Source: Prorocentrum cordatum
Taxonomy: Eukaryota > Sar > Dinophyceae > Prorocentrales > Prorocentraceae
Reading direction: 5' to 3'
NCBI GenBank assembly: GCA_963575745.1
Contig: CAUYUJ010018316.1
Coordinates: forward strand, 199,970-263,969
DNA: 64,000 nucleotides
A program made the translations under genes and the position numbers. Below, piece by piece: positions 9,425 to 21,135 of this stretch. How positions within the stretch are numbered: position 1 is the first letter of the stretch; the number at the start of each line of letters is the position of its first letter. A model generated the notes under the pieces. The model made no database searches and was not told the origin of the DNA. It saw only the letters and a program-made list of their open reading frames with translations.

Positions 9425-9835
9425 TGCAGAGTAAGTCGAAGAAATGCATATCAATGCAAAACAATGTAATGCGAAGCAAACCGCTGCAACGCAGTGCAGA
9501 GCAACGCAAAGCAATGGCAACCAATGCCAAGCAAGGCTTATCAATGCAAAGCAAGGCTTATCAATGCAAAACAATGCAAAGCAATTCAAAGCAATGCAAA
9601 GCAATGCAACGCAATGCAAAGCAAAGCAATGCAAAGCAATGCATAGCAATGCAAAACAATACAAAGCAACGCAAACAAATGCACAACAATGCGAAGCAAT
9701 GCAGAGCGACGCAAAGAAATGCAATGCGAAAGCAACGCAATGCAAAGACGTGCAAAGCAATGCAAATCAATGCAAAGCAATGCAAAGAGATGTCGCGCAA
9801 TGCGTCCCAATGCAAAGCGATGTTGCTCTGTTATG
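9425..9835 (+). repeat. GCAAA/GCAAT 5-bp repeat array
   Basis: Dominated by alternating AATGC and AAAGC pentamers (TGCAAAGCAA pattern). The repeat reads open as Asn-Ala-Lys-Gln or, on the other strand, Cys/Phe/Ala/Leu/His strings, which are not proteins. The reverse-complement array is at 40660-41060. Confidence 0.85.
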
Positions 9836-11647
9836 CGATGCTATGACGGACGCGGACGAGTGCGAGTGGACGAGTGCGAGTAGCTGAACGCAAATGGCGA
9901 CGACGGACGGCGACGACGGGCGGCGATGAGCCAGCCAGACAGGCACCAGGGCCCCACAACCTTTTAGAATGCAAGCAAGATGCGCTAAGTGCATGCACTG
10001 TTTGGGACAATTCTCGCATTGACTTGCGAGTAGGGGGTATGGAACTTGGAGGGAGGGTGTATTGCAACATCGTGGATGAATCTTGTGTGCACTGGTTGCA
10101 CTGGTCCTTCTCCCCTTCCTCTACTCCGCCTCTCCCCGGCTCCTCCTCCTCCTCCTCGTCGGGTCGTTGTCGAGGCCGAGCAGCAGCAGAAAGGAAAGGG
10201 AGATGGCTCAAGGACTAAGGATGTTTGATTGTCCTTTTTGATTGTTGTTGCCTCTGGGAAGCTTCTGGTCGCCAAGCGCTGGTCAGAACATAACGCCAGT
10301 AGAGTTCCAGTGGTCGGATTTGAGGCGCACCAGCAGCATAATACTTCAATACATCGATGAGATCGTCGTCGTCATTCCGAAGGCATTGAAGCGCTCTAGA
10401 CGTTCTCGCCGCGGCGACCGGACAAGCCTCCAACAAAAAACCTTGGCAAGGTAGTTACTGTGAGGGGTTTGGAACCGATATTGATCGCATTTAAATCCGA
10501 CGACGCGAGGATGAGGATGAGGAGGCGGAGGAGGGAGGTGTATGATTGCCTCACCTCAGCCCACGCATGCCCATGTACTTGGCGACGGTACCCAGACGTC
10601 GAAGGAGTGGCTGACAGTATTGGCATTTGTGGCCAGCGGGAGAGTAAGGTTTATGATGATGCCGGAGATGCTCACGACGAAGAAGAGGGGAAGCTATGAG
10701 GGGCACCCGATGAAAGGCAGCCTTGCGAACATCAGGAAAGGAATACGGATGGCGGCGCCAGCGCACAGATGAAAGATGAGCGGGCGAGTCGAGACTCAAG
10801 CATCATGCCACCCCGACGTTAGACATCCGCTGCCGCCTGGCTCCTTGAAGACATGTACTGGACAAGGTAGAGAAGGCATCACGCTAGCTTGGGGTCGCAA
10901 TCTCATCCACCTACTCGCTCAACCCATTTAGTTCGAGTGGCTGGGCAAGTCGGCGTGTCGTATGATCCAATACTCAGGTGGCGAAGCTGTAGGCCCGATC
11001 ATCCTCTGCAAACTCCCGATAACCCCTCCTCAACTGTGTCAGATGCCGCATTACGTTGACCTGGAGGTTCGGCTCCTGATGTAGGCCGCCGGGGGTGGGT
11101 AGATTCGAGAGATGACTGGGCAGCACAAGAGACGGGTGAGGAAAGCGATGACTAAGCGAGTGACGACGCCATGTACGCAACCCTTTCCAAGCTGAAGACC
11201 CTGGGCTTTGCGTCGAGGTGGGAGGCGGGCATGGAGGGAGTGAAGCAGCGAGTAGCCCGGATATGGAGAGGGAGGGCGGGAGGGGAAGAGAGGAAGGGAG
11301 GGGGATCCAGGGGAGCCAGTTCAGGAAGGGAGGGAAGAGATGGGGGGGAGGCGGGGCGGGAAGGGATTCATGGAGAGAGGCACAAGTCAAACCACAGAGT
11401 TCCATTCTGGGAATCTGGGCCCGCTCGGATCTCCGAACCAGGACCTGAAGCTTCCGACCCCTCCTTGCGATGGCCTTGGAGTCCCGAGTCGTTGTTCGAT
11501 TGCCCCGAGGCCCAGAAATGGCCGCCAGACGTCGAAGAAATCACGAGCGACCTCCGACGCGATCCCCCCGTGCCGCTGGAGGTCTGGGCCGACCGACGCA
11601 AAGGTGCCCGATCCTGCGTCAGCTCGGCAGCCGAACGGACTCGCATC
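9836..11647. other. Mostly unique sequence, no gene established
   Basis: Includes a (CTC) tract near 10140-10165. The minus strand at about 10215-10400 has a mixed-composition stretch (reads NDDDDLIDVLKYYAAG) that could be remnant coding sequence, but no family is recognisable and neighbouring frames are broken. The rest is featureless or purine-rich. Confidence 0.4.
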
Positions 11648-11925
11648 AAGTCGGGCATGTCCTCCTACAGGCGCATCTGGAGGGAAAACTCAAACATCAA
11701 CATCAACAACAACAACAGCAACAACAACAACAACAACACCAACAACAACACCACCAACAACACAAACACCACCACCACCACCACCACCAACAACAACACC
11801 AACACCAACAACTACAACAGCAACAACATGAAACATAGCCAACATAGCACGAACGAATCGTCACCTGATTATGTTCTACGATTCTTGAATAATCTTCCTC
11901 TTGCAGAGGGACATGCCCGACTTAA
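11648..11925. mobile_element. Inverted-repeat element family A, copy 2, with internal CAA expansion
   Basis: Left end AAGTCGGGCATGTCC..CTACAG (11648-11670). The right end, read from the right, gives AAGTCGGGCATGTCCC..CTGCAAG, the same terminus as copies 1 and 3. Between them lies ~130 bp of AAC/ACC/CAA triplets (about 11695-11828), absent from the other copies. A non-autonomous element has therefore gained a microsatellite, or the tract grew from an internal A-rich seed. Confidence 0.7.
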
Positions 11926-13440
11926 GGCTCGCACGCCGCCTGGGCTCGGATTTTGAGCACGGGCGCCGCTCTCTTTGCTGGCCCACGCCCACGCGCCATG
12001 GCGTGCCCTGCGGCAGAGCGGTCAGGGCAGGAAGCGGCGCGCCGGGGAGCAGGAGGGGGGGGGCAGGTAGAGAGAGGAAGGTCAAGGTCAAGCCTGTATG
12101 CCCACAGGGGAGCCTTGAAACATATCGGCACCACGAGGGAGCAGGGGGAGGGGAGGAGGCAGAGGAGGAGGGGAGGAGGAGGAGGAGGAGGAGGAGGGGG
12201 AGGGGGAGAGGGAGGAGGGGGAGGGGGACGGGGGGGAGGAGGAGGTGGGTGGAGGAAGCGAAGCGAAGCGAAGCGAAGGCGCCGGAGTCGGGCACACTGA
12301 TGTGCCCGTGCCCTTTTTCGGCATGGCGCAGGAGGCCGTGGCCTCACATCTCGTGCGACTAGAAATCGTGGACGAAATACTGCAGGAACCAGTACACAAA
12401 GACGGCAAGGAACAATATGCGTATGAACCGCAAGAAAAAGAAGGCGTGGTAGAAGATGCTCGCGGACCAGATCAGAATCGAATCGGTGCGGTCGGTGTCC
12501 TGGCTGCTGCTGGTGTGTTGCTGTTTGTGTCGGCGGTGTCGCTTTTTGGGCACGTTCCGAAGGCCTTCTCCAGCAGCCTGCGTTGCCGTGAGCTTCGAGC
12601 GAGAGGGGCTTACCCCTCACGCCCAGCAGCTAATATTCCTACGCATGCCAATGCTAGCTTGCGGCAGACACCGATTGTGTTTGCACCCGGCTCTAAGGTT
12701 TCAGACAGAGGACGCAGCAGGGGGTTGTCTTGTCGTGGGAGTCGGGGTCGTCGGGAGGGGAGGGGTCCGCGTGCCTGAGAGCTGGGTCCCTTCAGCGATT
12801 GCGTGCCGCGTCGGGGTCCCCAGAATGGCCGATGCCGCTCCCGAAGACTGCAGGGCCCCGCAGACATTCAGGGTCCCCGTGTGAGCGGCCCTTGGATATG
12901 CAGTGCTGCGTTTGCTGTACAAGCAAAAAGTGGTGGCAGCTAGCCCGAACGTCGGTGGGAATCACAACCTGTACATCTCACGACAACTCTGCATATGTCA
13001 TGCACGGTTCATCATAATTCTCCGTGGCGTGCACCTGGTCTCACGAGGTGCATCCGATCCCCCCACATTCCGCCAACAACAGAACTATGTCTCCTCATCA
13101 CAAGGAGCCGTTTCTGCAACCGGTGACGTCGAAGGATCCCAGTCAAGAGGTGCCACTGGAACCGAACAGTGACGAGCACACAACTCACTAGAGCATACAA
13201 CATGCAAGTCCTCCACTCTATCACTGTCCCCCAGTGCCCTAGACGCCCCACAGAATTGTCCAAGATGCCCACCTGCAGCTGCTCCGCCGCAGAAATTGTA
13301 AGACCCGCACAAAGAAATGAGAGAACGTGCAACCATCTAGCAGTGGGGGCCGATCACGATCGACCGGCGCGATCCCACTCAAATCAATATAGTACCTGGC
13401 ACTCATGTTGTGGATGATGTGCCGACGGTTGGTACATACG
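11926..13440. other. Spacer with (GGA)n tract; no gene established
   Basis: A (GGA/GGGA)n tract lies at about 12140-12245, followed by GAAGC repeats. Minus-strand 12359-12553 encodes a 64-residue open frame with a hydrophobic C-terminal half (IRILFLAVFVYWFLQYF), which could be a membrane-spanning exon, but nothing else supports a gene. The remainder is unassigned. Confidence 0.35.
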
Positions 13441-13444
13441 CAAC

Positions 13445-14614
13445 CTATGGATCTGTATTTCCTTCTTGCGCCCTCGTAGCTCCCAACGTGCCAGAACCGC
13501 GATGCTTGCAAAGCTGTTGGGTGGCGGTCCTGTCCGTAACGTCGCCGCCCCCATAAATTATCGCAATCCTGCGCAGAACAGACATTATACTATCATGTCG
13601 ACGGTAATCGGTAGGAGACAGGACGAACCACTCAAGACCACTGTAAAGGCACCCTGCTAGAACCCTATCAAGAACGTCCTTTTCCATTTGAGTGAAACGG
13701 AAATGCTCCAGTATGCACCCAGACTGTGAAACGATGCACAAGCTACAAAAATACGTCTTGTAACTTGTCCCCTAGAAAATGATGAAATGGTGCTGTACGG
13801 GCCTAAATGCGTAGCCTCTTCTTCCGGGACCCCCATCATCCGTCTGCTACCCAGACCCCCTGGAATTCCGGGCAGGGGTTCCCGGCAGCTGGGTTTACCT
13901 CAAACGTTCTCCGAAGCTGTCGTCTAAGCTCGAAGTGAAATAAATACTCCTGTTTCGCTCTGTTGTGGCCGTGGCCCCGTCTCGAGACGACCAAACAATG
14001 AACCATCCGCCTTATTGACCAGCTTTTCGAAAAACGAGTCGAAGGTGGAGAAGGGGTCCGCCAGGCAAAACTTGTTAAGGTCGCTGGCATATCTGAACAC
14101 GCTTAAATCATAATGATGCGTGCCCCACTCCACTATGACATCATTCGCACACGCGTCTTCCGTCCTAAGATCGAAACTCCAGGCTAGTACCGGCACGGGT
14201 CCCACACGAGGCCTCCCAGGTGGGTCTTCAAGTCCAGGGTCTCCCCCATCCCTGGCCTGAAGCTGAGCCACTGCTTGTCCGTACCTTTGATCCAATAGGA
14301 TACTGTTGTGTGGCTTAGTCGTAGTAGCAATTCCCAACTGCTGCTGGCGAACGCGCTGGACATACCCTCGAGGCATAAAGCGTGAGCACGGTGGGCCCAC
14401 ACGACGGCTCCACGACGCCATCAACGGGCACGGCATTCTCACGACGTCGACCACGGACGATACCATGATCAGCCAGAGACGCGCAGGAAGTGAAACGATG
14501 GGCGCACCAGGCTTTACCGACAACGGGCTTGAGAGACTTGTGCAACCAAGTCCCCGTACTTCTGTGACAGCACAGGAGGCGAGGCGTTCGCAAGGCGCAT
14601 CTTCGTGAGGCCAA
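13445..14614 (-). pseudogene. Decayed coding region, possibly LINE-like reverse-transcriptase C-terminus
   Basis: Several overlapping minus-strand frames look protein-like but are broken by shifts. 14523-13924 contains HHYDLSVFRYASDLNKF and FSTFDSFFEKLVNKADG. 13741-13445 contains FTQMEKDVLDRVLAGCLY followed by GLEWFVLSPTDYRRHD and SVLRRIA. The second pattern, a Gly-x-Glu-x-Phe-Val-Leu core then a helix ending in LRR, resembles the region downstream of the polymerase in non-LTR retrotransposons as I know it from dinoflagellates. No FADD/YADD box is visible, so the assignment is tentative. Composition is less GC-biased than in neighbouring repeats. Confidence 0.3.
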
Positions 14615-16300
14615 CGTGCAACGACAACCAGAAGGCTCTCACCTCAGGTGTCTTGTCCGAGCTGCACGATCCACCCCGACGGCGTGCCATAACTCGAGGG
14701 GTGGGGAGCCCTGAGGAAGGTTGTCGGACATTCCGCATGTTCTTTCTAATAGTCTGGACATCCTCGTTGACCACATCATGTATCTCCTTGTCCGCAACTT
14801 CAAAAAAAGATTACGGCTCACGATCGCCCCCTCCTCTTGACCCAGTCGTGTTCAGCACACAACATGCCCCCTTTAGCCCCAGGAAGTGCCCACGTATATA
14901 ACCACTCAGCAGAGGTAGGTGAACGCGGGGTACTAAGGAAAAGGAGGCAGAGGAGGTCAAACAGCTGCTAAATGCTCCAGCTGTCGCTTGACCAAGGCTG
15001 CCTGCACAGCACTGGCCTCACGTGCTGGACCGTGCTGCGATGCCACGCACATGGCCGCTCTGCCTCAGTCACTGCCACCGCTGTCAACCTCCACAGACAC
15101 ACTCGGCGCAGCAGCAGCGGCGAGAGTGGGGAGGGGACTGAAGAGGACGAGAAGGAGAGTGGAGGAGAGCGGGGCGGGAGGCGAGAGGAGAAAGATGAGG
15201 AAGCAGACGGCCGAAGGGGCAGGAGGAGGATATAGACAGGAGGCGGCAGATGGACGGAGAGACTGATGACAAGGAGGATGCGGAGAGGATGACGATGGAA
15301 ACAATGACAAGGAACAGGGGGGGATCAGATGGGAGTGAGGACGTCCCCCGCTTCAAGCCAGGCGCATGCGGCTGCAGACTCACGTCGCCTCGAAACGGGG
15401 GGAAGGAGGGTAGGATGTGGAATCTGCTTGCTTGGTGAGGGACAAGGGACAGGGCGAGAAAGAGGGTGAGACAAGCAGGGTGATAGAAAGAGAATGAGGC
15501 CGATACATAATACGTATATCAATACATATGTATATACATATACAGATATATACGGAAAGAGAGAGAAGGAGAGAGAGAGAGAGGGGGAGACAGAGAGAAA
15601 TAAAGAATGAACAGTGAGGAAAGAGAAGAGAGGACGAGGGTTAAGAGAGAGGTTGGAGGAGAAACGCGGAGGAGGGAGGAGGAAGATGGAGGAGGAGGTG
15701 GAGGAGGAGGATAATCAGAAGGGAAAGGAGGAGCAGGAGGGGGGGATGGAGGGAGATTGGGCGGGGGGTGGAGGGCGAATGGGAGAAGGAAGAAAGGGCG
15801 GACGAGGAGGTGGAAACCGCTGGGGACGAGGAGGAGGGGGGTGATGTCAATGATGACGAGGTCCATCCAGGAGGTGGGAGAAGCGCAGGAGCAGGGATGT
15901 AGGACTGCGCCGCTTGAGTGTGATGTGGGACAGCGTGTGAGCGAGAAAACGCAACGGGAGGAATGAGAAGATACACAGTGACTGAAGGGACAAGAGGCTT
16001 GATAGAGAAAGAGAGAGAGAGAGAAACAAAACAAATGGAGAGAAATAGGTGTGTGTATACATATATATATATATATATATACGCATGGAAACCTACATGT
16101 CTGTAGATCGAAGAGAGAACTCGTAAGAGAGAGATAGAGGTGAAGGACATAGAGAGAGAAGGGGAAGAGAGTGAGAAGGAGAGAGAGAGAGAGAGAAAAA
16201 CAAACCTACAGACACACAGAGATACATATACATATACATATATGTGTGCAGATAACGAAATACAACAAGATGAAGGGCTATGACAAGCAGCAAAGAAACG
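14615..16300. repeat. Purine-rich low-complexity region
   Basis: From about 15110 to 16200 the plus strand is dominated by GGA, GAGA and AGG runs (for example GAGAGAGAGAGAG near 15570 and 16180), with a TA dinucleotide tract at about 16062-16083. Long frames on both strands are Ser/Leu/Pro or Glu/Arg/Gly artefacts. 14615-15100 shows nothing recognisable. Confidence 0.6.
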
Positions 16301-18019
16301 TAATGATAACACTATGTAATATATTGTGGTCGAAATCGGGCATGCTGCTCGAACGGCATAGGTGCCAATCGTCGTAACGTGGCTTGGACATGAACAGTAG
16401 GTCACTCGCACTAACCCCAGCAAGGGCCATACGACGCAATGCTCGCAACGAAACGAACATGATATATACAACGACGAAGAAACGGCCTACTCAAACAAAG
16501 TGACAAACGCATCTTTTGGTGAGGAAGCAGGCCAAACCGTCCAGACGATGGACGACAACTACCATTACCTTTATGCCTCTGAACACCACGGTGGCCTCTG
16601 AGCGCCATACTACGTCCGCGGTCGCCACCGGACGACCGCCGCGACGTGACCAGGGGAGGGCGGGGCCGGTCACGCCCGTGATCGCCCTGGGTTTTTTTAA
16701 CGGGTTCCAGCCCACAGCGAAAGAAAAGTCCTGACCTCGAACCAGTGAAGCAGACGAGGGGACCTTTCGTGGTATAGTAGGAAACGCCAGCGTCTGCTAG
16801 AGGAGGGAGCGGGGATGGAACCTGCACGGGGAACAGAGAACAACGACCAACGCGCGGGCGCGGCGGCGAACGACAAGCCAGACAACGACGACACGACAAG
16901 TAGACAGCCACGACGCGACACCCGCGACGCGACCGACGGACGGCCGCGACACGACCAGCCACACGACCACGGCACGAAAACCAGACAGCAAGGAAGCCAG
17001 CAGCGCCAGACGGCCACGACACGGCAACCCAACTAGCCACGACAAACGGCAACGACACGACAGCCAGCCACGCGGAACCGAGCGCGCCGTCCGCGAAGGC
17101 GGGGCGCGAACGCCGATGCCTGCAGGATGCAAGCGCCAATGCCTGCAACCCGCGCGACCCCGACGCGCGCCGCGATCCGCCCCGACGGGATCCCCGCGGC
17201 GCGCCTGCATGGAATGCGCAAAGCAATGCAAGCAGAAGAACAACCGTCGCCCCGTGCGCGCGCGGGCCCTTTTCGCGGGGCCGTGCGCAGCAGTGCACAT
17301 GCCGTCGCCTCCCTTTCGCGCGCGCGCGAGCCCTTCTCGTTGGGGTGCGCGCCGCGAGGCGCAGGAAAGCGGGAGGCGGCCTGCGCGCACGGCTCGCCCG
17401 CCTGCGCTCAGGCCAGGCGCGGGCGCGAAACCTGTGCCCGCGCACAACGCACCTCAAATGTGCGCGCTTGCGATGGCGCTGCCAAAACAGGTCGGATACG
17501 CAACATGGTTAACATCAGCCTGTGAACGAACACAATGGATTGCACTGCATTCGCACACGGTCGTAAGCCATCCGAGTTGTGTTCATTTGTTTTTGATAGC
17601 GCTGGCATCGTATAAGAAACCCGCCAAAAACATTATGAACCCCAGAGGTTTTGAACAGGCGAGGTGACAAATCAAAACGCGCTCTGGTTCCAGTGCCGCT
17701 CCCCGGCAATGCTCGGATTTTTTCATGCCAGCTAACTGTTGATCCGGCATGCCCGCCAGTGCGTTTCCCCACAATTCGTCCAAGCCCAAGATGTGGAAAC
17801 ATCACTGCTAGCCTCAAACTGATTGCTGTAAAGACCTTGGCACGCCCGTGCCACTCGTACTGTATGGAGATCCACATGTTTACAATCTGGCTACAATACA
17901 TGATACATCAGAATGAGCGGGTCGCATCCGTATCTACATATATACAGTTTCATAGACGTACATACGTGTATATCTATATATATATATACACATGTAGATA
18001 CTCACACACACACATATTG
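16301..18019. other. GC-rich spacer with GACACGAC-type repeats
   Basis: 16850-17070 holds degenerate CGACACGAC/GCCACGAC repeats; 17100-17440 is very CG-rich with GCGCGCGCG runs. GATACATCAGAATGAGCGGG occurs at 17899-17918 and again at 18019-18038, so a fragment of the composite-element terminus lies just outside copy III. No gene is seen. Confidence 0.5.
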
Positions 18020-18315
18020 ATACATCAGAATGAGCGGGCCGAATGGTCAGCCACTGTCCCTGTGTGCTTGGCTGACATGGGGCTCGGAGGTGCGGATTGC
18101 TGTTTTTGCGTTGCGTTGCGTTTTTGTCATCGCCCTCGCCCGCGACACGCCCGCGACCCACTTGCGACCCACTCCGCGACCACCCCGCGATCCACCCCCC
18201 GACCCATTCTGCGACCCACCCGCGAACCATTCACGTTGCTTTGACTATAACAAGTGTGCCTGTGGCGGGCTCGTGTCCTGCGGCGGGCTCCCTCAGAGCT
18301 TCGCAGACTGCACGA
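18020..18315 (-). mobile_element. Composite repeat element, minimal copy III (inverted)
   Basis: Read on the minus strand this has the start block (GCAGTCTGCG..GCTCTGA, AGCCCGCCGCAGG), a short GGGTCGC array (18236-18138), a short CAACGCAACGC tract, and the terminal block (CAATCCGCACC.. AGGGACAGTGGCTGACC, 18097-18020). The D, 21-bp, 41-bp and G modules of copies I and II are absent. It therefore defines the minimal element, or is an internally deleted copy. Confidence 0.6.
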
Positions 18316-19489
18316 CCCTGCCGCTGCCTGATTCTTGTCCGCTTTCGCGGGTCCAATTGATCAGATTCCGAATCGTGGTCGTCGTACTCCGACCTACTTT
18401 TCAAGCCAGGGAGGTTCCCCACCCCCAGCCGGACCCTCTGGATCCGCGGCCCCATAGATTTGTGGATGCCATGGCAATGGGCACAGCTTAACAGTCCTAT
18501 CATTGACTTAAAGATGTGTTGACAATGCGTAGCACCTGTTTTTTGTTTAAAACGTGTCAAACATGTTTTTGACATGGTTGAAGCATGTTTGAAACATCTG
18601 TTCGGCATCTGAAAACTATTTGGCATGCTTCCTCTCCGTTGATCGTCCTATAAGCCCCCGAGACGCCCTTGCAGAGGGCCCCTCGGGACGTCCAGCCCCT
18701 CTGGACATCCCCGCTGGGCCTAGCCAGCTGGCCAAACGCAGTCAGGAGGGTGGCAACACGGCCCCGCGACAGTCCAACCGGCCATATGCACCCACCAAAC
18801 GCACGAAGACGGCCTAAGCAACATCCCCACAAGGTCATCAAGATGCAAACCTCGCAGTTCATCGATGATTCTTGTATGAATTTGGAAATGCTCGCATGCA
18901 GGGGCCCAAAACGGCCGAAAGAAAGCCCCCGAAACACTCTGAATCGTGACCCGCCCGTTGAGTGAGGCCGTGGTTCGCAGCAGAGGCTCCCTCCCCAAAG
19001 GCGCCCAAAAAGGCTGAAAGAGGCCGCCGCAAAGCCTCAAATAATTCTGCGCGCGGCCCCCCGAATGTTTCCAAGGAGGAACCTCTTGAAAAAAAAGGCA
19101 TGGAGAACGAGGGCGGGCTCGCACAGCAAGGCGAAAACAAGGGAAAGGAAAGGGACATGGGAGAAAAAGAGTGCCCCCAATATTAAAACGACGATCGCGG
19201 CATCAAGTGTTGTTACTTTTTACCTCTCTCCAATTCCGCACGTAAGCCGAAACTGACTGACCAAAATGATTTGTGCGAAGCGCCAATGCATTGTGCCAAA
19301 GCGAAGCGCACTGTACATGTATAAAACCATACGCCATTGCGTGCGCGAGCCCATCTCTATATGACTACATAAAACACGTGCGGCTTCGCATGTGTCAATC
19401 CGCCGACATCAACATATGTAGGCACAAATCGAGCAACAGCGAGAGGTACATCCACATATGCAGTCATGTATGTGTTTATGTATATATGT
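18316..19489. other. Spacer with fragments of the CCAAGANGGCC family
   Basis: 18530-18605 has several ACATGTTT/AAACATG half-palindromes. 18690-19080 contains scattered GGCCCAAAACGGCCGAAAG-like fragments. No gene is recognisable. Confidence 0.4.
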
Positions 19490-19497
19490 ATATGTGT

Positions 19498-19518
19498 ATA
19501 TATACATACATACATACA

Positions 19519-19550
<32 letters not shown>

Positions 19551-19640
19551 CACACATACATATACATACATACATATACATACGTACATACATACACACA
19601 TACATACATACATATACATACATACATACATACATACACT
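19498..19640 (+). repeat. (CATA)n microsatellite
   Basis: About 35 CATA/TATA tetramers with minor interruptions (CACACATA). Not coding. Confidence 0.9.
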
Positions 19641-19889
19641 AGAACCATCGCGCGCGCTCCGCGCGCCCTTTGGTTCTAGCCGGGGTCAAGGACACATCGA
19701 GTCAAACGTTGTCGAAACGCGCCCGAAAAAAAATGTCGACGGAAGACTCGAACAAACATAACCGAGCTCGTCCTTGGCGCTCGCGCTGCTTAGCGTCCTC
19801 GGCGTTCGCGCTGCTCTCTGATCGAGTAAAGTCCGCCCAAAAGGACCCCCAGGGGCCGAAAACCGAAAGACCTCGTCGAATCTCGATCC

Positions 19890-20990
19890 TCGATTGCTGG
19901 GACCTTCTTGGGGCGGAAGGGTCGGATTTTCGGTTCGGGCTCCCCCTCTTGTGCTCCTCTTGGAGCCGTCTTGGAGCTCTCCTAAGTCGTATTGGGACCT
20001 TTTGGGGTGTTTTGGCCCCCTCTCGGGACGTCTTTGGAGCCTCTTGGGCCGTTTTGGGACTCTCTTGGGGGCCTCTTGTACTGTCGTCTCCGCTGTGAAG
20101 ACCGACAAGTCGTAGATTCTAACAATATACGCTGTCCGATGCAAAATCAATGTTTTTGGCCTCTTGGGACCCTCTTGGAAAGCATCTTGGGGGCCTGTTG
20201 GGGCGTCTTCGCGGTCTCTTGGGCACTATGAGAACCGTCGTGGGCGTCCAAGGGCTAGCTTTGAGCGCTCCGGGGCCGCCATGGAACGCTTTGGGAACCT
20301 CATGGGGCCCTCTGGCCACGCCTTGGCCGCCCCTCGGGCTGTCTTGGGCCGCGTTGGTGGCCTCTCGGGGCCGTCTTTGGGGCCTCTTGTGCCCTCGTGC
20401 ACGCCGTGAAAACCGAAAAGTCGTAAATGCTAAAACTGTACGTTTCCCTATGCAAAACCAATGATGTTGGCCGCTTGGGGCTCCCTTGGAAAGCTTCCTT
20501 GGGCGTCGTAGCGGCCTCTTGGGCTCTATGGGAGCCATCTTGGGTGTGCAGGGGCGATCTTTGAGAGCCCTGGGGCCGTCTTGGACCGATTTGGGAGCCT
20601 CTTGGGGCTCCGTGGACACGTCTTGGCCGCCTCTTGAGCAGGCCTTTGCCGCCTCTGGGGCTGTCTTGGGCTCCTCATGGGCCGTGTTGGGAGCCTCTTG
20701 GGCCGTCTTGGGGCCGTCGTGGGGGCCTCTTGTGCCCTCGTGCACGCCGTGACGACCGAAAAAACGTAGATGCTAAAAACGCACGTTTCCCGATGCAAAA
20801 TCCATGATTTTGGCCGCTTGGGGCAGCTTGCGGCTTTGTAGCGGTTTGGGCTCAATAAGAGCCGTCTTGAGCGTCCACGGGCGATCTTTGAGCGCGTCGG
20901 GGCCGTCTAGGACCTGTTTGGGGGCCACTTGCGCCTCCCTGGGCACGTCTTGGCCGCCTCTTGGCCCGGACAGGAACGCTCCCGGAGCCC
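19890..20990 (-). repeat. CCAAGANGGCC arrays in higher-order units (inverted)
   Basis: Four array segments of CTTGGGGCCGTCTTGG-type units are separated by ~70-bp bridges at 20095-20160, 20405-20470 and 20748-20820. Each bridge reads GTGAAAACCGAAAAGTCGTA, ATGCTAAAA, then CGATGCAAAATCCATGATTT-like sequence. Unit-plus-bridge repeats every ~310-345 bp. Protein-level output is low-complexity on both strands. Confidence 0.75.
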
Positions 20991-21006
20991 CGGAGCGACC
21001 TTGGGG

Positions 21007-21007
<1 letters not shown>

Positions 21008-21044
<37 letters not shown>

Positions 21045-21135
21045 TATATATGTACATGTATACATATGTATATATATATATATGTATACATATATATACA
21101 TATATATATAAATATGTGTATACACATGATGTGTA
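21008..21135 (+). repeat. (TA)n tract
   Basis: Mostly TATATA and GTATACATA repeats, forming the left boundary of composite element copy II. Confidence 0.9.

Noticed and set aside
12359-12553. 64-codon frame with a hydrophobic C-terminal half
   Set aside because: One hydrophobic stretch is not enough to support a gene; the opposite strand is open too.
15519-16471. Ser/Leu/Tyr-rich minus-strand frames
   Set aside because: They mirror GGA/GA/TA low-complexity tracts on the plus strand.
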